IMG/VR virus record: IMGVR_UViG_3300032156_000042
Coordinates: 1-35,733 of that record
From: a virus
Length of the DNA stretch: 35,733 nucleotides
Reading direction: 5' to 3' (one strand)
Shown piece by piece: positions 12,459-20,206 of this stretch. Each line of letters opens with the position of its first letter. Within the stretch, counting starts at the first letter, position 1. The position numbers and the translations under genes are program-made. The notes below the pieces were generated by a model that searched no databases, was not told the DNA's origin, and was given only the letters and a program-made list of their open reading frames with translations.

Positions 12459-13118
12459 ATGAACTTTCAATGTATAGAATATATTAAAATGGAAGACGGT
12501 ACTCCGAAGGTACAGGTCGTAACGAAGGCTACTGGCAAAGATCATAATGATGTTCATTATCTTTTCAAGTTGCGAAGAGCTACTCGCTTAATTGTTGGGG
12601 ATGATAATATGAAGGGTTTTTCTGAAACTACCCTTCAAGAATTGCATACTGCAATAGTAAAGGCGATGATTGCGAATAGCATTTCACATTGGTATGACAC
12701 TTGGGATAGCGATTTGGATGAAACATTGCCTGATGATCTTAAGTTGGCAAGTAGCGGCTATTATCCACCTGCAGATGAATCTATCTTCGATATGGAAGCA
12801 GATGATGTTGCCATTCGAAAAGTATTTATGGATGAAGATGTTTTGTATCTATGGTCGGCCCCGACCGCTAGAAAAGAAGTTCCATCTGGTCATTTTTTGG
12901 ATCCTGCGAATAAAAAATATCCTTATAAAAATGCGAGTGGAACAATTAATTGTGGTGGGCTGATGGCAGCATACAAAGCTGCTCGTGGATCCAGAGGAGC
13001 GCCGAAGAGACCAGAAATCGCTGCTAAAGCAAAACGGTTGTTAAAATCTAATTGTAATAAGGAGGTTGGAGGAGAAAAGAAAATAGAAGAAGTTCATGGA
13101 CATTTAACCAAGATTTAA
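12459..13118 (+). CDS. Hypothetical protein with small C-terminal phage domain, 219 aa
   Basis: The function is not known. Residues 1-120 contain a charged helical region and an acidic segment (DDLKLASSGYYPPADESIFD). Residues 140-205 (SGHFLDPANKKYPYKNASG, INCGGLMAAYKAARGSRGAP, KRPEIAAKAKRLLKSNC) match the style of a short domain seen in various phage head-maturation and minor proteins: FLDP...YP followed by helices. It lies directly before the protease/scaffold gene, with AAGGAT upstream of the start, so a role in capsid assembly is likely but inferred from position. Confidence 0.55.
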   Translation: MNFQCIEYIKMEDGTPKVQVVTKATGKDHNDVHYLFKLRRATRLIVGDDNMKGFSETTLQELHTAIVKAMIANSISHWYDTWDSDLDETLPDDLKLASSGYYPPADESIFDMEADDVAIRKVFMDEDVLYLWSAPTARKEVPSGHFLDPANKKYPYKNASGTINCGGLMAAYKAARGSRGAPKRPEIAAKAKRLLKSNCNKEVGGEKKIEEVHGHLTKI

Positions 13119-13130
13119 GGAGTATTCACT

Positions 13131-14285
13131 ATGAAGAGAACACCTGTAAGGAAGTTGGAAGCCATGAGTGGTAAATTCTTCAGCGTTGTTTCTCTAGATG
13201 TTGCAGAAATAAGTGAGAATAAAACTGTTGACATCGAAATGCTGAGGGTTGGAACATTCAAGCATAAGAAGTATGGTGATTTAGAAATTACTGCAGAAAT
13301 GCTTGAAACAATGGTTGAAAATTTTGAAAACGATGTGGTTGGCAGAGAGGTTAGTTTTGACTGGAACCACAAAGCTGAGAATGCTTCCGGCTGGTTGAGG
13401 GGTTTGAAAGTAGCTGATGGTGTTCTTATCGGTACGGCAGAACTTACAGATAAGGGCAAAGAAAGTATCCAGAAGAAGGAATATGGGTACTTTAGTATTG
13501 AATACAGTGATGACTACGAAGACCCTGAAACTAGCGAGAAATATGGGCCGACTATTCTCGGTGGAGCATTAACTAATCGGCCATTTATGACGAAACTTAA
13601 GAAAATTGAGTTTTCAGCAGAAGACTCAGAGGACGCAATCTATCGTTATGAGGAGGAGAAAAACATGGATAAGGATAAAGTTGTTCGGGAACCTGCTCCC
13701 AAGGATGAGCCGAAATTGGAAGAAATCCAAGAAGAGAATAAGAGATTGAAGGCGGAACTCGATGAGATGAAGAAAAAACCGCCCCAGGAAAAAGACAATA
13801 AGGTTCTTACCGATTTCATCAATTCACAGAAAACAGCCATGGAAGCCATGGAAACCAAAATCAAAACTCTCGAGGATAGGAACAAGGTAATCGAGACTGA
13901 TGTTCAGACAAAAGAAGAGAAGCTTCGGAAATCTGAAGTTGAAAGAATTTGTGATAAGCTTCTCACATCTGACAAACATCATCCAGTAGTTGTTGCAGTT
14001 GCCAAAGAGATTATGTTGTCTGCTTCTGCAACGACGGTTATCAAGATGACTGAAACGAGCGGCGAAGGTGACAAGAAAAAAGAAGTTCAGCTCGATGTTT
14101 CTATTAAGGATGCTCTTCTGAGACTGCTTGCTGCTATTCCCGCAACGCAAAGAGCAGACTATGATGAGAAAACTCGTCATGGCGACGACAAGCAATTTTC
14201 TGAGGAAGAGGAAACCAAGGTCGAGCTGGAAGGCAAGAAAAGAGCCTTCGCGAAACACGGCTTGAAAATGATTAGTAGCAAGTAG
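13131..14285 (+). CDS. Mu gpI-like capsid protease with C-terminal scaffold, 384 aa
   Basis: Residues 15-165 resemble the Mu I protease family: FDWNHKAENASGWLRGLKVA (79-98) with the conserved H83, then IGTAELTDKGKESI and EYGYFSIEYS. In that family the N-terminal serine-type protease cleaves the scaffold during capsid maturation. Residues 178-384 are a Lys/Glu-rich coiled coil, the scaffold part, which can also be made alone from an internal start (13665). The N-terminus MKRTPVRK echoes the KRTPVK repeats of the large terminase. AAGGAG precedes the start. The position between portal and capsid genes is as expected. Confidence 0.8.
   Translation: MKRTPVRKLEAMSGKFFSVVSLDVAEISENKTVDIEMLRVGTFKHKKYGDLEITAEMLETMVENFENDVVGREVSFDWNHKAENASGWLRGLKVADGVLIGTAELTDKGKESIQKKEYGYFSIEYSDDYEDPETSEKYGPTILGGALTNRPFMTKLKKIEFSAEDSEDAIYRYEEEKNMDKDKVVREPAPKDEPKLEEIQEENKRLKAELDEMKKKPPQEKDNKVLTDFINSQKTAMEAMETKIKTLEDRNKVIETDVQTKEEKLRKSEVERICDKLLTSDKHHPVVVAVAKEIMLSASATTVIKMTETSGEGDKKKEVQLDVSIKDALLRLLAAIPATQRADYDEKTRHGDDKQFSEEEETKVELEGKKRAFAKHGLKMISSK
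13665..14285 (+). CDS. Nested scaffold protein from an internal start, 206 aa
   Basis: An in-frame ATG at 13665 (MDKDKVVREPAPKDEP) is preceded by GAGGAGGAG with about 6 bases of spacing, a better ribosome site than most gene starts here. The product would be the coiled-coil scaffold without protease. Phage Mu (I/Z) and lambda (C/Nu3) use the same arrangement to make excess scaffold. The heptad-like region is about residues 15-95 of the short form. Confidence 0.75.
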   Translation: MDKDKVVREPAPKDEPKLEEIQEENKRLKAELDEMKKKPPQEKDNKVLTDFINSQKTAMEAMETKIKTLEDRNKVIETDVQTKEEKLRKSEVERICDKLLTSDKHHPVVVAVAKEIMLSASATTVIKMTETSGEGDKKKEVQLDVSIKDALLRLLAAIPATQRADYDEKTRHGDDKQFSEEEETKVELEGKKRAFAKHGLKMISSK

Positions 14286-14294
14286 GAGTCTTAA

Positions 14295-14846
14295 ATGTAT
14301 CCATCTAGTGGATTTGGTCAACAGTCTGCTTATTTTGATGATTATCTATTAATTGATGGAACTTATGAAATAGTTTCGGTAACGATAGATGCTTCATCAA
14401 GAGATATCGGAAACACAGATCCACTAAAGCTTAGAAGCGGGTTGCTATTAGCCAAATCTGCAAACCTCGGTGGGAAATATATTCCTGTTAGTACGGCTAG
14501 TGGATTTCTGAATGGTGCTAGTCCAACGCAGTTTATGTCAGATATTATTGTTCTCGCTAGGGAAGAAAGAATTGGTTATGATTATATTCTTGGTTTAAAA
14601 AGAGAAAGATCAGTAATCCCTTCAGACAGGATTGTTCCTGCTTATTTTTCCTGTAATATTTGGGAGAATAGAATATTATATAACAATAGTGACGTGTCAT
14701 CCATTACGGAAGCACAATGGTCAAATTGCCAAAGGATAGTAAGGGTCCCAATGACAGCGGTTAAGTATGTTCCTTCTGAAACCGTAGCAAGGGCTCTTTA
14801 CTGGAAGAGAATAGAAACACTTGAAACAGAAAATAAATTTAATTAG
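14295..14846 (+). CDS. Decoration-like capsid protein, longer paralogue, 183 aa
   Basis: Residues 10-95 align with the next protein: YLLIDGTYEIVSVTIDASS, LKLRSGLLLAKS and ASPTQFMSDIIVLAREE match its DFQLISITLDSTA, VTIPKGTLIVKD and SATQFMKDAVVLAET. Such small beta-rich proteins beside the capsid gene are typically trimeric head-decoration proteins of the lambda gpD type. This copy has a C-terminal extension of about 60 residues, ending in a helix, that the other lacks. Spacing is 8 bases after the protease stop, with TAGGAG. Confidence 0.6.
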   Translation: MYPSSGFGQQSAYFDDYLLIDGTYEIVSVTIDASSRDIGNTDPLKLRSGLLLAKSANLGGKYIPVSTASGFLNGASPTQFMSDIIVLAREERIGYDYILGLKRERSVIPSDRIVPAYFSCNIWENRILYNNSDVSSITEAQWSNCQRIVRVPMTAVKYVPSETVARALYWKRIETLETENKFN

Positions 14847-14858
14847 GAGGATTCTATT

Positions 14859-15296
14859 ATGAAGCCTGGATTCACTTACCAAACTGGCGAATTTGATAGC
14901 GAAATATTGGCTAGTGGGGATTTCCAGTTGATCAGCATTACGCTTGACTCCACTGCCAGATATGCGACTGATGGTACAAATGGGAGTGTAACCATTCCCA
15001 AAGGGACGCTTATCGTAAAAGATACAGATCTCTCTGATGGGACATATACTCCTGTGGTTACGATTGCATCACTGAACGGAATCGCAGGATCAGCTACCCA
15101 ATTCATGAAAGATGCGGTTGTTCTCGCTGAGACAATCGTAGATGCTTCGGCAGGCGATCAGCCTGTGAAGGCATATTGGGCTGGAACATTTAAATTTCCT
15201 AAACTGAAATACAACGGCTCTGAATATACGGTTTTGACGCTGGCAAATTTCGCAGCGGTTCAGAGAATCAAGGTCATTGACGGACCGAGTTCGTAA
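14859..15296 (+). CDS. Decoration-like capsid protein, shorter paralogue, 145 aa
   Basis: Beta-rich and without Cys, it is the second of two tandem related proteins (see 14295-14846 for the matching segments). Its position immediately ahead of the major capsid gene is where lambda-like phages place gpD. The start has GGAGG with 7 bases spacing. A head-decoration or stabilising role is the best reading. Having two paralogues suggests either a mixed lattice or different sites on the head. Confidence 0.65.
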   Translation: MKPGFTYQTGEFDSEILASGDFQLISITLDSTARYATDGTNGSVTIPKGTLIVKDTDLSDGTYTPVVTIASLNGIAGSATQFMKDAVVLAETIVDASAGDQPVKAYWAGTFKFPKLKYNGSEYTVLTLANFAAVQRIKVIDGPSS

Positions 15297-15364
15297 TTCT
15301 TATTTAACAACATCATCGAAGTGATTCGAATATGAACTTAAAATGAATGTAGGAGGATATAAAT

Positions 15365-16603
15365 ATGGACGCATTGGTTAACTCTCCGCTTTTGACACCC
15401 CGTTATCTTATGACGGTGATCGACGATATACCAGCTCAAACAGAAGTATATCGTGGGGCTGAAATATTTCCGCTCGTAACTCAACCAGGACCGAAGGTCG
15501 AATGGGATATTAAAAGACCTCTCGGAGGAATGACTCAGGCAGTTGCCCGAGGCGCTGAATCTCCGGTTATTCATCGGAGAGGCGTTGGGCAAGCTTCGTT
15601 CGAGCCTGCCCATTTCCGTGAAAAAGTGATTCTCGGTGAGTCTGATGTTACTACACTGAGAAAACTCGGCACATGGGAGCAGCGGTCAACGGCTGCTGAA
15701 CTCATTGCTGAAATTATGATCGATCTTAACTCGAGACTCGACACGAGACTCGAATGGATGAGATGGCAGCCGATCGTAAACAACTCATTGGCTATCAATG
15801 AGAATAAGGTTCAGTTTACGGTTAGCTACAACATGCCAGCACGTCAAAGACCCACAGCATCTCCGCTGTGGAGCACCTATGCTACTGCCGATCCCATTAC
15901 GGATATTCAAACGTGGCTTCGACTAATCAGAGGATCTGGTGGTAAGATTAAGAAGTTTTGGTTCAACACGAAAGTAGAAATGCATCTTTTCCGCAATGCT
16001 AGAATTCTTAGTCTTGTAGATAGGGTTTTTAATTCCGGAAATGTTGGTCTTATGAGCCCAGAAATTCTTGGCGCTATCCTTAGGACCTACATTGGGAATT
16101 ATCCCTATGAAGTTTACGATGCTGGTTACAATCTAATCACATACACGACTGCCGCTCAGGCTTCTGGGTCAGTGACAAACGTGTATGTTGATGATGCAAC
16201 AGGGATCGTAGCTACGGATGTTGTTCAGATTGCTGCTGCTGATGAGTCAGCTGAGGAAAATCTCACAGTATCGTCTGTTTCTGGAAATACTCTGAACTGT
16301 ACTGGTTCCACAGTTACCGGAACATATCCCGCGAATAGCATGATTCGCTGCTATAAAACCTATCTTCCTGATAACGTATTCGTAATGGAAGCAGATTTTC
16401 CTGCTGGTTCCGGACCAAAAGGCGAAGTTATCAGTGTTGATGCTGTGTATGGTGCTGGAAGTCTTACTGCACCGAAACCTGGAAAATTCGCTGAAACAAT
16501 TTTCCTTAACAAAGATCCTAAACAGATTGAGATCATCAACGGGATCAATGCTCTGCCAGTAATGTATCGCAAGAGGGGATTCATTGTTGCGACAATTGCT
16601 TAA
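15365..16603 (+). CDS. Major capsid protein, lambda gpE-like, 412 aa
   Basis: The N-terminal part (RYLMTVIDDIPAQTEVYRGA, IFPLVTQPGPKVEWDIKRP) and the C-terminal part (GEVISVDAVYGAGS, PGKFAETIFLNKDPKQIEII) fit the major capsid protein E family, which forms the HK97-fold shell. It is longer than gpE (341 aa in lambda) because of a Ser/Thr/Val-rich insertion at about residues 262-330 that looks like a surface beta domain (TNVYVDDATGIVATDVVQIA). The 68-bp leader contains a small TCGAA/TTCGA hairpin before TAGGAGGAT. A high translation rate is expected. Confidence 0.88.
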   Translation: MDALVNSPLLTPRYLMTVIDDIPAQTEVYRGAEIFPLVTQPGPKVEWDIKRPLGGMTQAVARGAESPVIHRRGVGQASFEPAHFREKVILGESDVTTLRKLGTWEQRSTAAELIAEIMIDLNSRLDTRLEWMRWQPIVNNSLAINENKVQFTVSYNMPARQRPTASPLWSTYATADPITDIQTWLRLIRGSGGKIKKFWFNTKVEMHLFRNARILSLVDRVFNSGNVGLMSPEILGAILRTYIGNYPYEVYDAGYNLITYTTAAQASGSVTNVYVDDATGIVATDVVQIAAADESAEENLTVSSVSGNTLNCTGSTVTGTYPANSMIRCYKTYLPDNVFVMEADFPAGSGPKGEVISVDAVYGAGSLTAPKPGKFAETIFLNKDPKQIEIINGINALPVMYRKRGFIVATIA

Positions 16604-16623
16604 CGAGTGTTGATTAAAGTTAA

Positions 16624-16645
16624 AATATTCCTTGCAACTTGCAAA
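16624..16645. repeat. Inverted repeat, left copy
   Basis: This 22-bp sequence containing AATATTCCTTGCAACTT is repeated in inverted orientation at 20155-20176 with a single mismatch. It lies in the 62-bp gap after the capsid gene, just ahead of the ribosome site of the next gene. Confidence 0.7.
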
Positions 16646-16665
16646 GTTATTTATGGAGGAGGGCT

Positions 16666-17055
16666 ATGTCTAGATCAGTGAGGATACTTTTCCCATCTTT
16701 AACACATAATGGGAAAATATATGATTACGGAGAAGTTGAAAGTGAGCCGACACCGTGGCTGGTGGAAGCGGCTAAGAAGAAACTTAAAATGTTCCATAGG
16801 GATTCAAATAAAGAAGTTAGAGTCGCTAAATTTGTAGAATCTGACGACGAAGCATCACTTGATCCTGAAGAAACAGAAGAAAAACTTCCAAGAGTATTTA
16901 CATTGAATGATTTAGTGTCTGATGAAGACCTAGAAGATAAGATGAAGCCAGAACTTAGCGAACTGGCTTCATCTCTAGGTCTGAAAGATAAGCTGGTTAA
17001 GAAGTATGAAAAAGATCAGCTTAAAAAATTCATAACATTTATGAGGAAACTCTAA
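16666..17055 (+). CDS. Hypothetical head or neck protein, 129 aa
   Basis: The start at 16666 (MSRSVRILFPSLTHNG) has GGAGGAGGG 4 bases upstream. The first 45 residues are a compact beta/helix part (YDYGEVESEPTPWLVEAAKK). An acidic stretch follows (SDDEASLDPEETEEK). The C-terminal 50 residues (PELSELASSLGLKDKLVKKY) look like a small helix-extended-loop-helix module of the SAP/Rho-N style found at the ends of phage head proteins. The exact role is unknown. Confidence 0.55.
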   Translation: MSRSVRILFPSLTHNGKIYDYGEVESEPTPWLVEAAKKKLKMFHRDSNKEVRVAKFVESDDEASLDPEETEEKLPRVFTLNDLVSDEDLEDKMKPELSELASSLGLKDKLVKKYEKDQLKKFITFMRKL

Positions 17056-17877
17056 ATGGAATACACAACGATTGATGATGTTAAGAGGCTTTTGAGAATA
17101 CTGAATGTTCCTGGGGACAATCAGCATAAGATTCGTTTTTCAGATTCTTATACGGTTCCAGAGGCATATACGAACAATACGGGTACAGCTATTCTTGATG
17201 GAAAATTAGTCATCAATCCGGCTTATGCGGGAAGTGAATTTTGGCATGTAGAATTCATTTCACCGACTCAATTTAGTTTGTTTAGAAGTGAAGATACAAC
17301 TAAGAATGATGGTACTGGCTCCAAAACTACATCATTCCTTTCTCTTTCTAAAATTGTCAGAATTCCTGTTGAAGCGTGGGTTGGTGGGGAGCCTGCTGCT
17401 GGTGATAAGTTTAAGTTTAGAACCGATTCGAACATGTCTGATGACGACGTCGCTGGCTATATTGATGATAGTGGTGCGATAGTTGATGTTATGCTAAGGG
17501 AGAAAATTTCAGACACATATGTTCCTTTCTCAAATAAAAGTCTCCCAGTTGTTATTTCTAAAGCAACTGCCTATATCGCAGCAAACTTGGTTTATACATC
17601 AATATATGCCAGCATGAGCGTAGATACATTACCAACTCTTGTTAGGAGATGGTATAATCTTGGCAGAGATATGATAAAATTTTATATGGAAAGCATTGAT
17701 GGCAAGAATAAAAATGCTTTCACAAGACATGCTAGATTCATTTCAAGACAACCGCTTTTTACTAAGATTAGTGTGGCAGAAGCTGCCGGAATAGAAGGTA
17801 TGGTTGGTGAAATAGAAACTGTGAATGTTGAGTATGATACTGATTTCAATAATAGGGAGCAATTGGGGTCAACATAA
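17056..17877 (+). CDS. Head-tail connector, gp6/DUF1320-like with insertion, 273 aa
   Basis: YTTIDDVKRLLRI at the start and SDDDVAGYIDDSGAIVDVML, then FSNKSLPVVISKATAYIAAN, at about residues 128-190 fit helical adaptor proteins that dock under the portal (HK97 gp6 or Mu gp36/DUF1320 type). Between them, residues about 20-125 form a beta-rich insertion (WHVEFISPTQFSLF and onward) not usual for the family. The ATG follows the previous stop directly. The residues after about 230 are extra too. Confidence 0.6.
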   Translation: MEYTTIDDVKRLLRILNVPGDNQHKIRFSDSYTVPEAYTNNTGTAILDGKLVINPAYAGSEFWHVEFISPTQFSLFRSEDTTKNDGTGSKTTSFLSLSKIVRIPVEAWVGGEPAAGDKFKFRTDSNMSDDDVAGYIDDSGAIVDVMLREKISDTYVPFSNKSLPVVISKATAYIAANLVYTSIYASMSVDTLPTLVRRWYNLGRDMIKFYMESIDGKNKNAFTRHARFISRQPLFTKISVAEAAGIEGMVGEIETVNVEYDTDFNNREQLGST

Positions 17878-19691
17878 TGAGAAGAATCATTAGAAGACCG
17901 TCTGCTGCTCAGAGAAAAAAGTGGAATGCTGAGGGCGAAAGAGAGCTTGGTGGGAAAAGAACCCAAGTCAGCAAAAAGGCCAGGAGAAGTTTAGTTCCTG
18001 GATCCGAAGAAGTAGTTCCACTTGATTTTATGATTGATCAAAGTAGGAAGAATCAACGAACTATAGTCGAATGGAATGAAGGTGGTGGAGTTTCTAACCT
18101 TTATGGCGATCCTGTAGATACTGCCGAAGAAGCACGGGATGTTACTCACGATATAACCATCGAGGGACTTTCCCCTGAAGAAATTGATAGAAGCTTGCAA
18201 CCTTCACGAGCTCCTAGAATAGAAATTGATAGTTCATTTTTGAAAACATATCGTGAAGATCTAGAAAGTTTTCTACTTTCCTTTGCTTACGACTATAGGG
18301 CTGGAAGGGTTATTGATATCAAGGATAAAATCTTAAGGGTCGAAGAATTATTGCCAGAACCAAAAGTCGAAGGTCCCAGTGAAGGTCTCTCTGTTTCTGT
18401 AGACTTTTCAAATGTCAATAAGTTTTTAAATGCTTATAATGCGAAAGGCGGTTTTAGTTCTAAAGATCTTCGGGATTCTTCTGAAATTATTTTTGCTAAA
18501 GAAGGGTTTGATATTTATAGACAAGCTATAAATGATCTTTTGGAAGAATCATATGGTGATTTTATTGAAGATTATAATAAGCGGATGGGCATTGGTGAAG
18601 AATACGTCGCTACATTACTAGAATGCAAAGGGAGATTAGATTCATTGGTGTCTTTGATTAATAGCAAAAAGGAAGCCCAAATAGATGTTCTTAAAAATTT
18701 CCATAATATAGGCTATTTCGAATCAGGAAAGCTAGTGGCAATGGCACAGAAATTATTGACAGAAGCGCAAGCAGATATTTTAAAAATTTCAAATGATTTT
18801 GATACGCTATCGTTTGAGATAAGCGATTTTCTTAAGGAAAATAAAATCAGTCAGTGGGAAATACCTTCACAGGACATAGGATTGTTGGAACAAGCCAGTA
18901 GCACACTTATGCAATTGATGGATGATAATAATGGTTTCTATCAAGAATTCTTAAGAGCTAGATCTGGCGTTGAGCAAGGAATTGTTGGGATAAGAGAAGG
19001 GTTTCTTCATGTTACTCAAATAGATCCTACTTTTGAAGCTCAACGGATTTATACAGGAGGATTTAGAACACCTCATCCACAATTAAATATTGATTTGGAT
19101 CGTACCGAAGCAACTTATGATCTTGCAGCAGATTATGACAGTATAGATAGAGAACGCCTTCTTGCAGAATCATACGGCAGTGAAGGAAAAAGGGTTAGAA
19201 AGAGAAAGGATTTTGAACGGCCTAAGCCTCACAGAAGGAGCATCACTCTTGGCGGGGAAGGATCATATTCTGGTGGTGTCATTTTTCTCGGGATTAGACG
19301 TGGTTGTTCTTATGTGATTGATAAAATTGGTGAAATGTTTGCATTATTAAAAGACGTATCTTCAATGACAGCCTATACTGGTGAATATTCTCAAAACATT
19401 TTTCGTGATTTTCAAAAGAGTTACGATAAAATCAAAAATAAAATTTCTACTGGAGGATCATTTGTTTTTGATTCAGAAAGCAGCGGAGAAGATGAAGATA
19501 GAACCATCAAGTATATGTTTTCAGTATCAGATAACGTAATAAAAGACTTAAGAGCCTTGGGAATTAATCCTAATACGATTGACGAAATTAGGAAAGCTTT
19601 ATCTGAGGGAATTTTTGGGAGGCCAGATTTGATTCCTAAATTGGAAGATTTTATAACGGAAAGAATTATCCAAAATGTAGAGGGCTTATGA
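17877..19691 (+). CDS. Unidentified large protein between connector and tail terminator, 604 aa
   Basis: I do not recognise this protein. The start overlaps the connector stop (TAATG) and the end overlaps the tail-terminator start (ATGA), so it is made with the head-tail joining proteins. The N-terminus is very basic (MRRIIRRPSAAQRKKWNAEG). The bulk (residues 120-400) is helical and charged. A basic patch (RVRKRKDFERPKPHRRS) at about 440 precedes a Gly-rich stretch (LGGEGSYSGGVIFLG), and then more helices follow. In HK97-like phages this slot holds a small head-completion or gp10-like protein of 100-200 aa, so a 604-aa protein here is out of the ordinary. Candidates are an ejected internal protein or an enlarged neck protein. 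Confidence 0.6.
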   Translation: MRRIIRRPSAAQRKKWNAEGERELGGKRTQVSKKARRSLVPGSEEVVPLDFMIDQSRKNQRTIVEWNEGGGVSNLYGDPVDTAEEARDVTHDITIEGLSPEEIDRSLQPSRAPRIEIDSSFLKTYREDLESFLLSFAYDYRAGRVIDIKDKILRVEELLPEPKVEGPSEGLSVSVDFSNVNKFLNAYNAKGGFSSKDLRDSSEIIFAKEGFDIYRQAINDLLEESYGDFIEDYNKRMGIGEEYVATLLECKGRLDSLVSLINSKKEAQIDVLKNFHNIGYFESGKLVAMAQKLLTEAQADILKISNDFDTLSFEISDFLKENKISQWEIPSQDIGLLEQASSTLMQLMDDNNGFYQEFLRARSGVEQGIVGIREGFLHVTQIDPTFEAQRIYTGGFRTPHPQLNIDLDRTEATYDLAADYDSIDRERLLAESYGSEGKRVRKRKDFERPKPHRRSITLGGEGSYSGGVIFLGIRRGCSYVIDKIGEMFALLKDVSSMTAYTGEYSQNIFRDFQKSYDKIKNKISTGGSFVFDSESSGEDEDRTIKYMFSVSDNVIKDLRALGINPNTIDEIRKALSEGIFGRPDLIPKLEDFITERIIQNVEGL

Positions 19692-20149
19692 CAATTTCTA
19701 CAGATAGTTTGATTGATGATTTTATTTTTAATCTTGCTAAGATTTTTGAAGACAACGAGGCTAGATTAGGAATAAAAGAAATCTATAAAGATGATGTTTG
19801 GGTGGTTCCGATGGTGCCCTCTATGTCATTATCTTGCACTTCCATTTGGAATCAACTGAGGACAATAAGCAGCGTAAATGTTCGTTACGAAATTGATATC
19901 GTTGGGAGTATTTGGTATTATCACTCGGCAGCCAGTCCTGACGTTACTACTAATCTTGTTATGAGGAATGCATACAAGATAGTTGATCATATAATGAGAA
20001 ATGCTTCACTTAATGGTTTTCTTACTAACACGAGAGCAATTGTTAGATCATGCGCTTATACCCCTCGGCGCAGATCTAGAGCATTGATTTCGGCTGCTCG
20101 TATCCTAATAACTGCACCATATCAAACTAGGATATCAACGATTTCATAA
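19688..20149 (+). CDS. Probable tail terminator / tail completion protein, 153 aa
   Basis: Size and position, directly before the tail tube gene, fit the gpU-type tail terminator that caps the tube and joins it to the head. The pattern of an N-terminal helix (DSLIDDFIFNLAKIFEDN), central strands (SVNVRYEIDIVGSIWYY) and a later helix with strands is compatible. Sequence identity is too low to be sure. Its start overlaps the previous stop as ATGA. Confidence 0.6.
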   Translation: MTISTDSLIDDFIFNLAKIFEDNEARLGIKEIYKDDVWVVPMVPSMSLSCTSIWNQLRTISSVNVRYEIDIVGSIWYYHSAASPDVTTNLVMRNAYKIVDHIMRNASLNGFLTNTRAIVRSCAYTPRRRSRALISAARILITAPYQTRISTIS

Positions 20150-20154
20150 ATAAT

Positions 20155-20176
20155 TTTGTAAGTTGCAAGGAATATT
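20155..20176. repeat. Inverted repeat, right copy
   Basis: TTTG(T)AAGTTGCAAGGAATATT region matching the reverse complement of 16624-16645 at 21 of 22 bases. It lies in the gap just after the tail terminator gene and ahead of the tail tube gene. It is followed by a second AATATT. Confidence 0.7.
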
Positions 20177-20206
20177 GAAAATATTGTTAAATAGGAGGAA
20201 CACAAG

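Noticed and set aside
13824-14321. 165-codon minus-strand ORF opposite the scaffold
   Set aside because: Arises from the biased codon use of the Lys/Glu-rich coiled coil.
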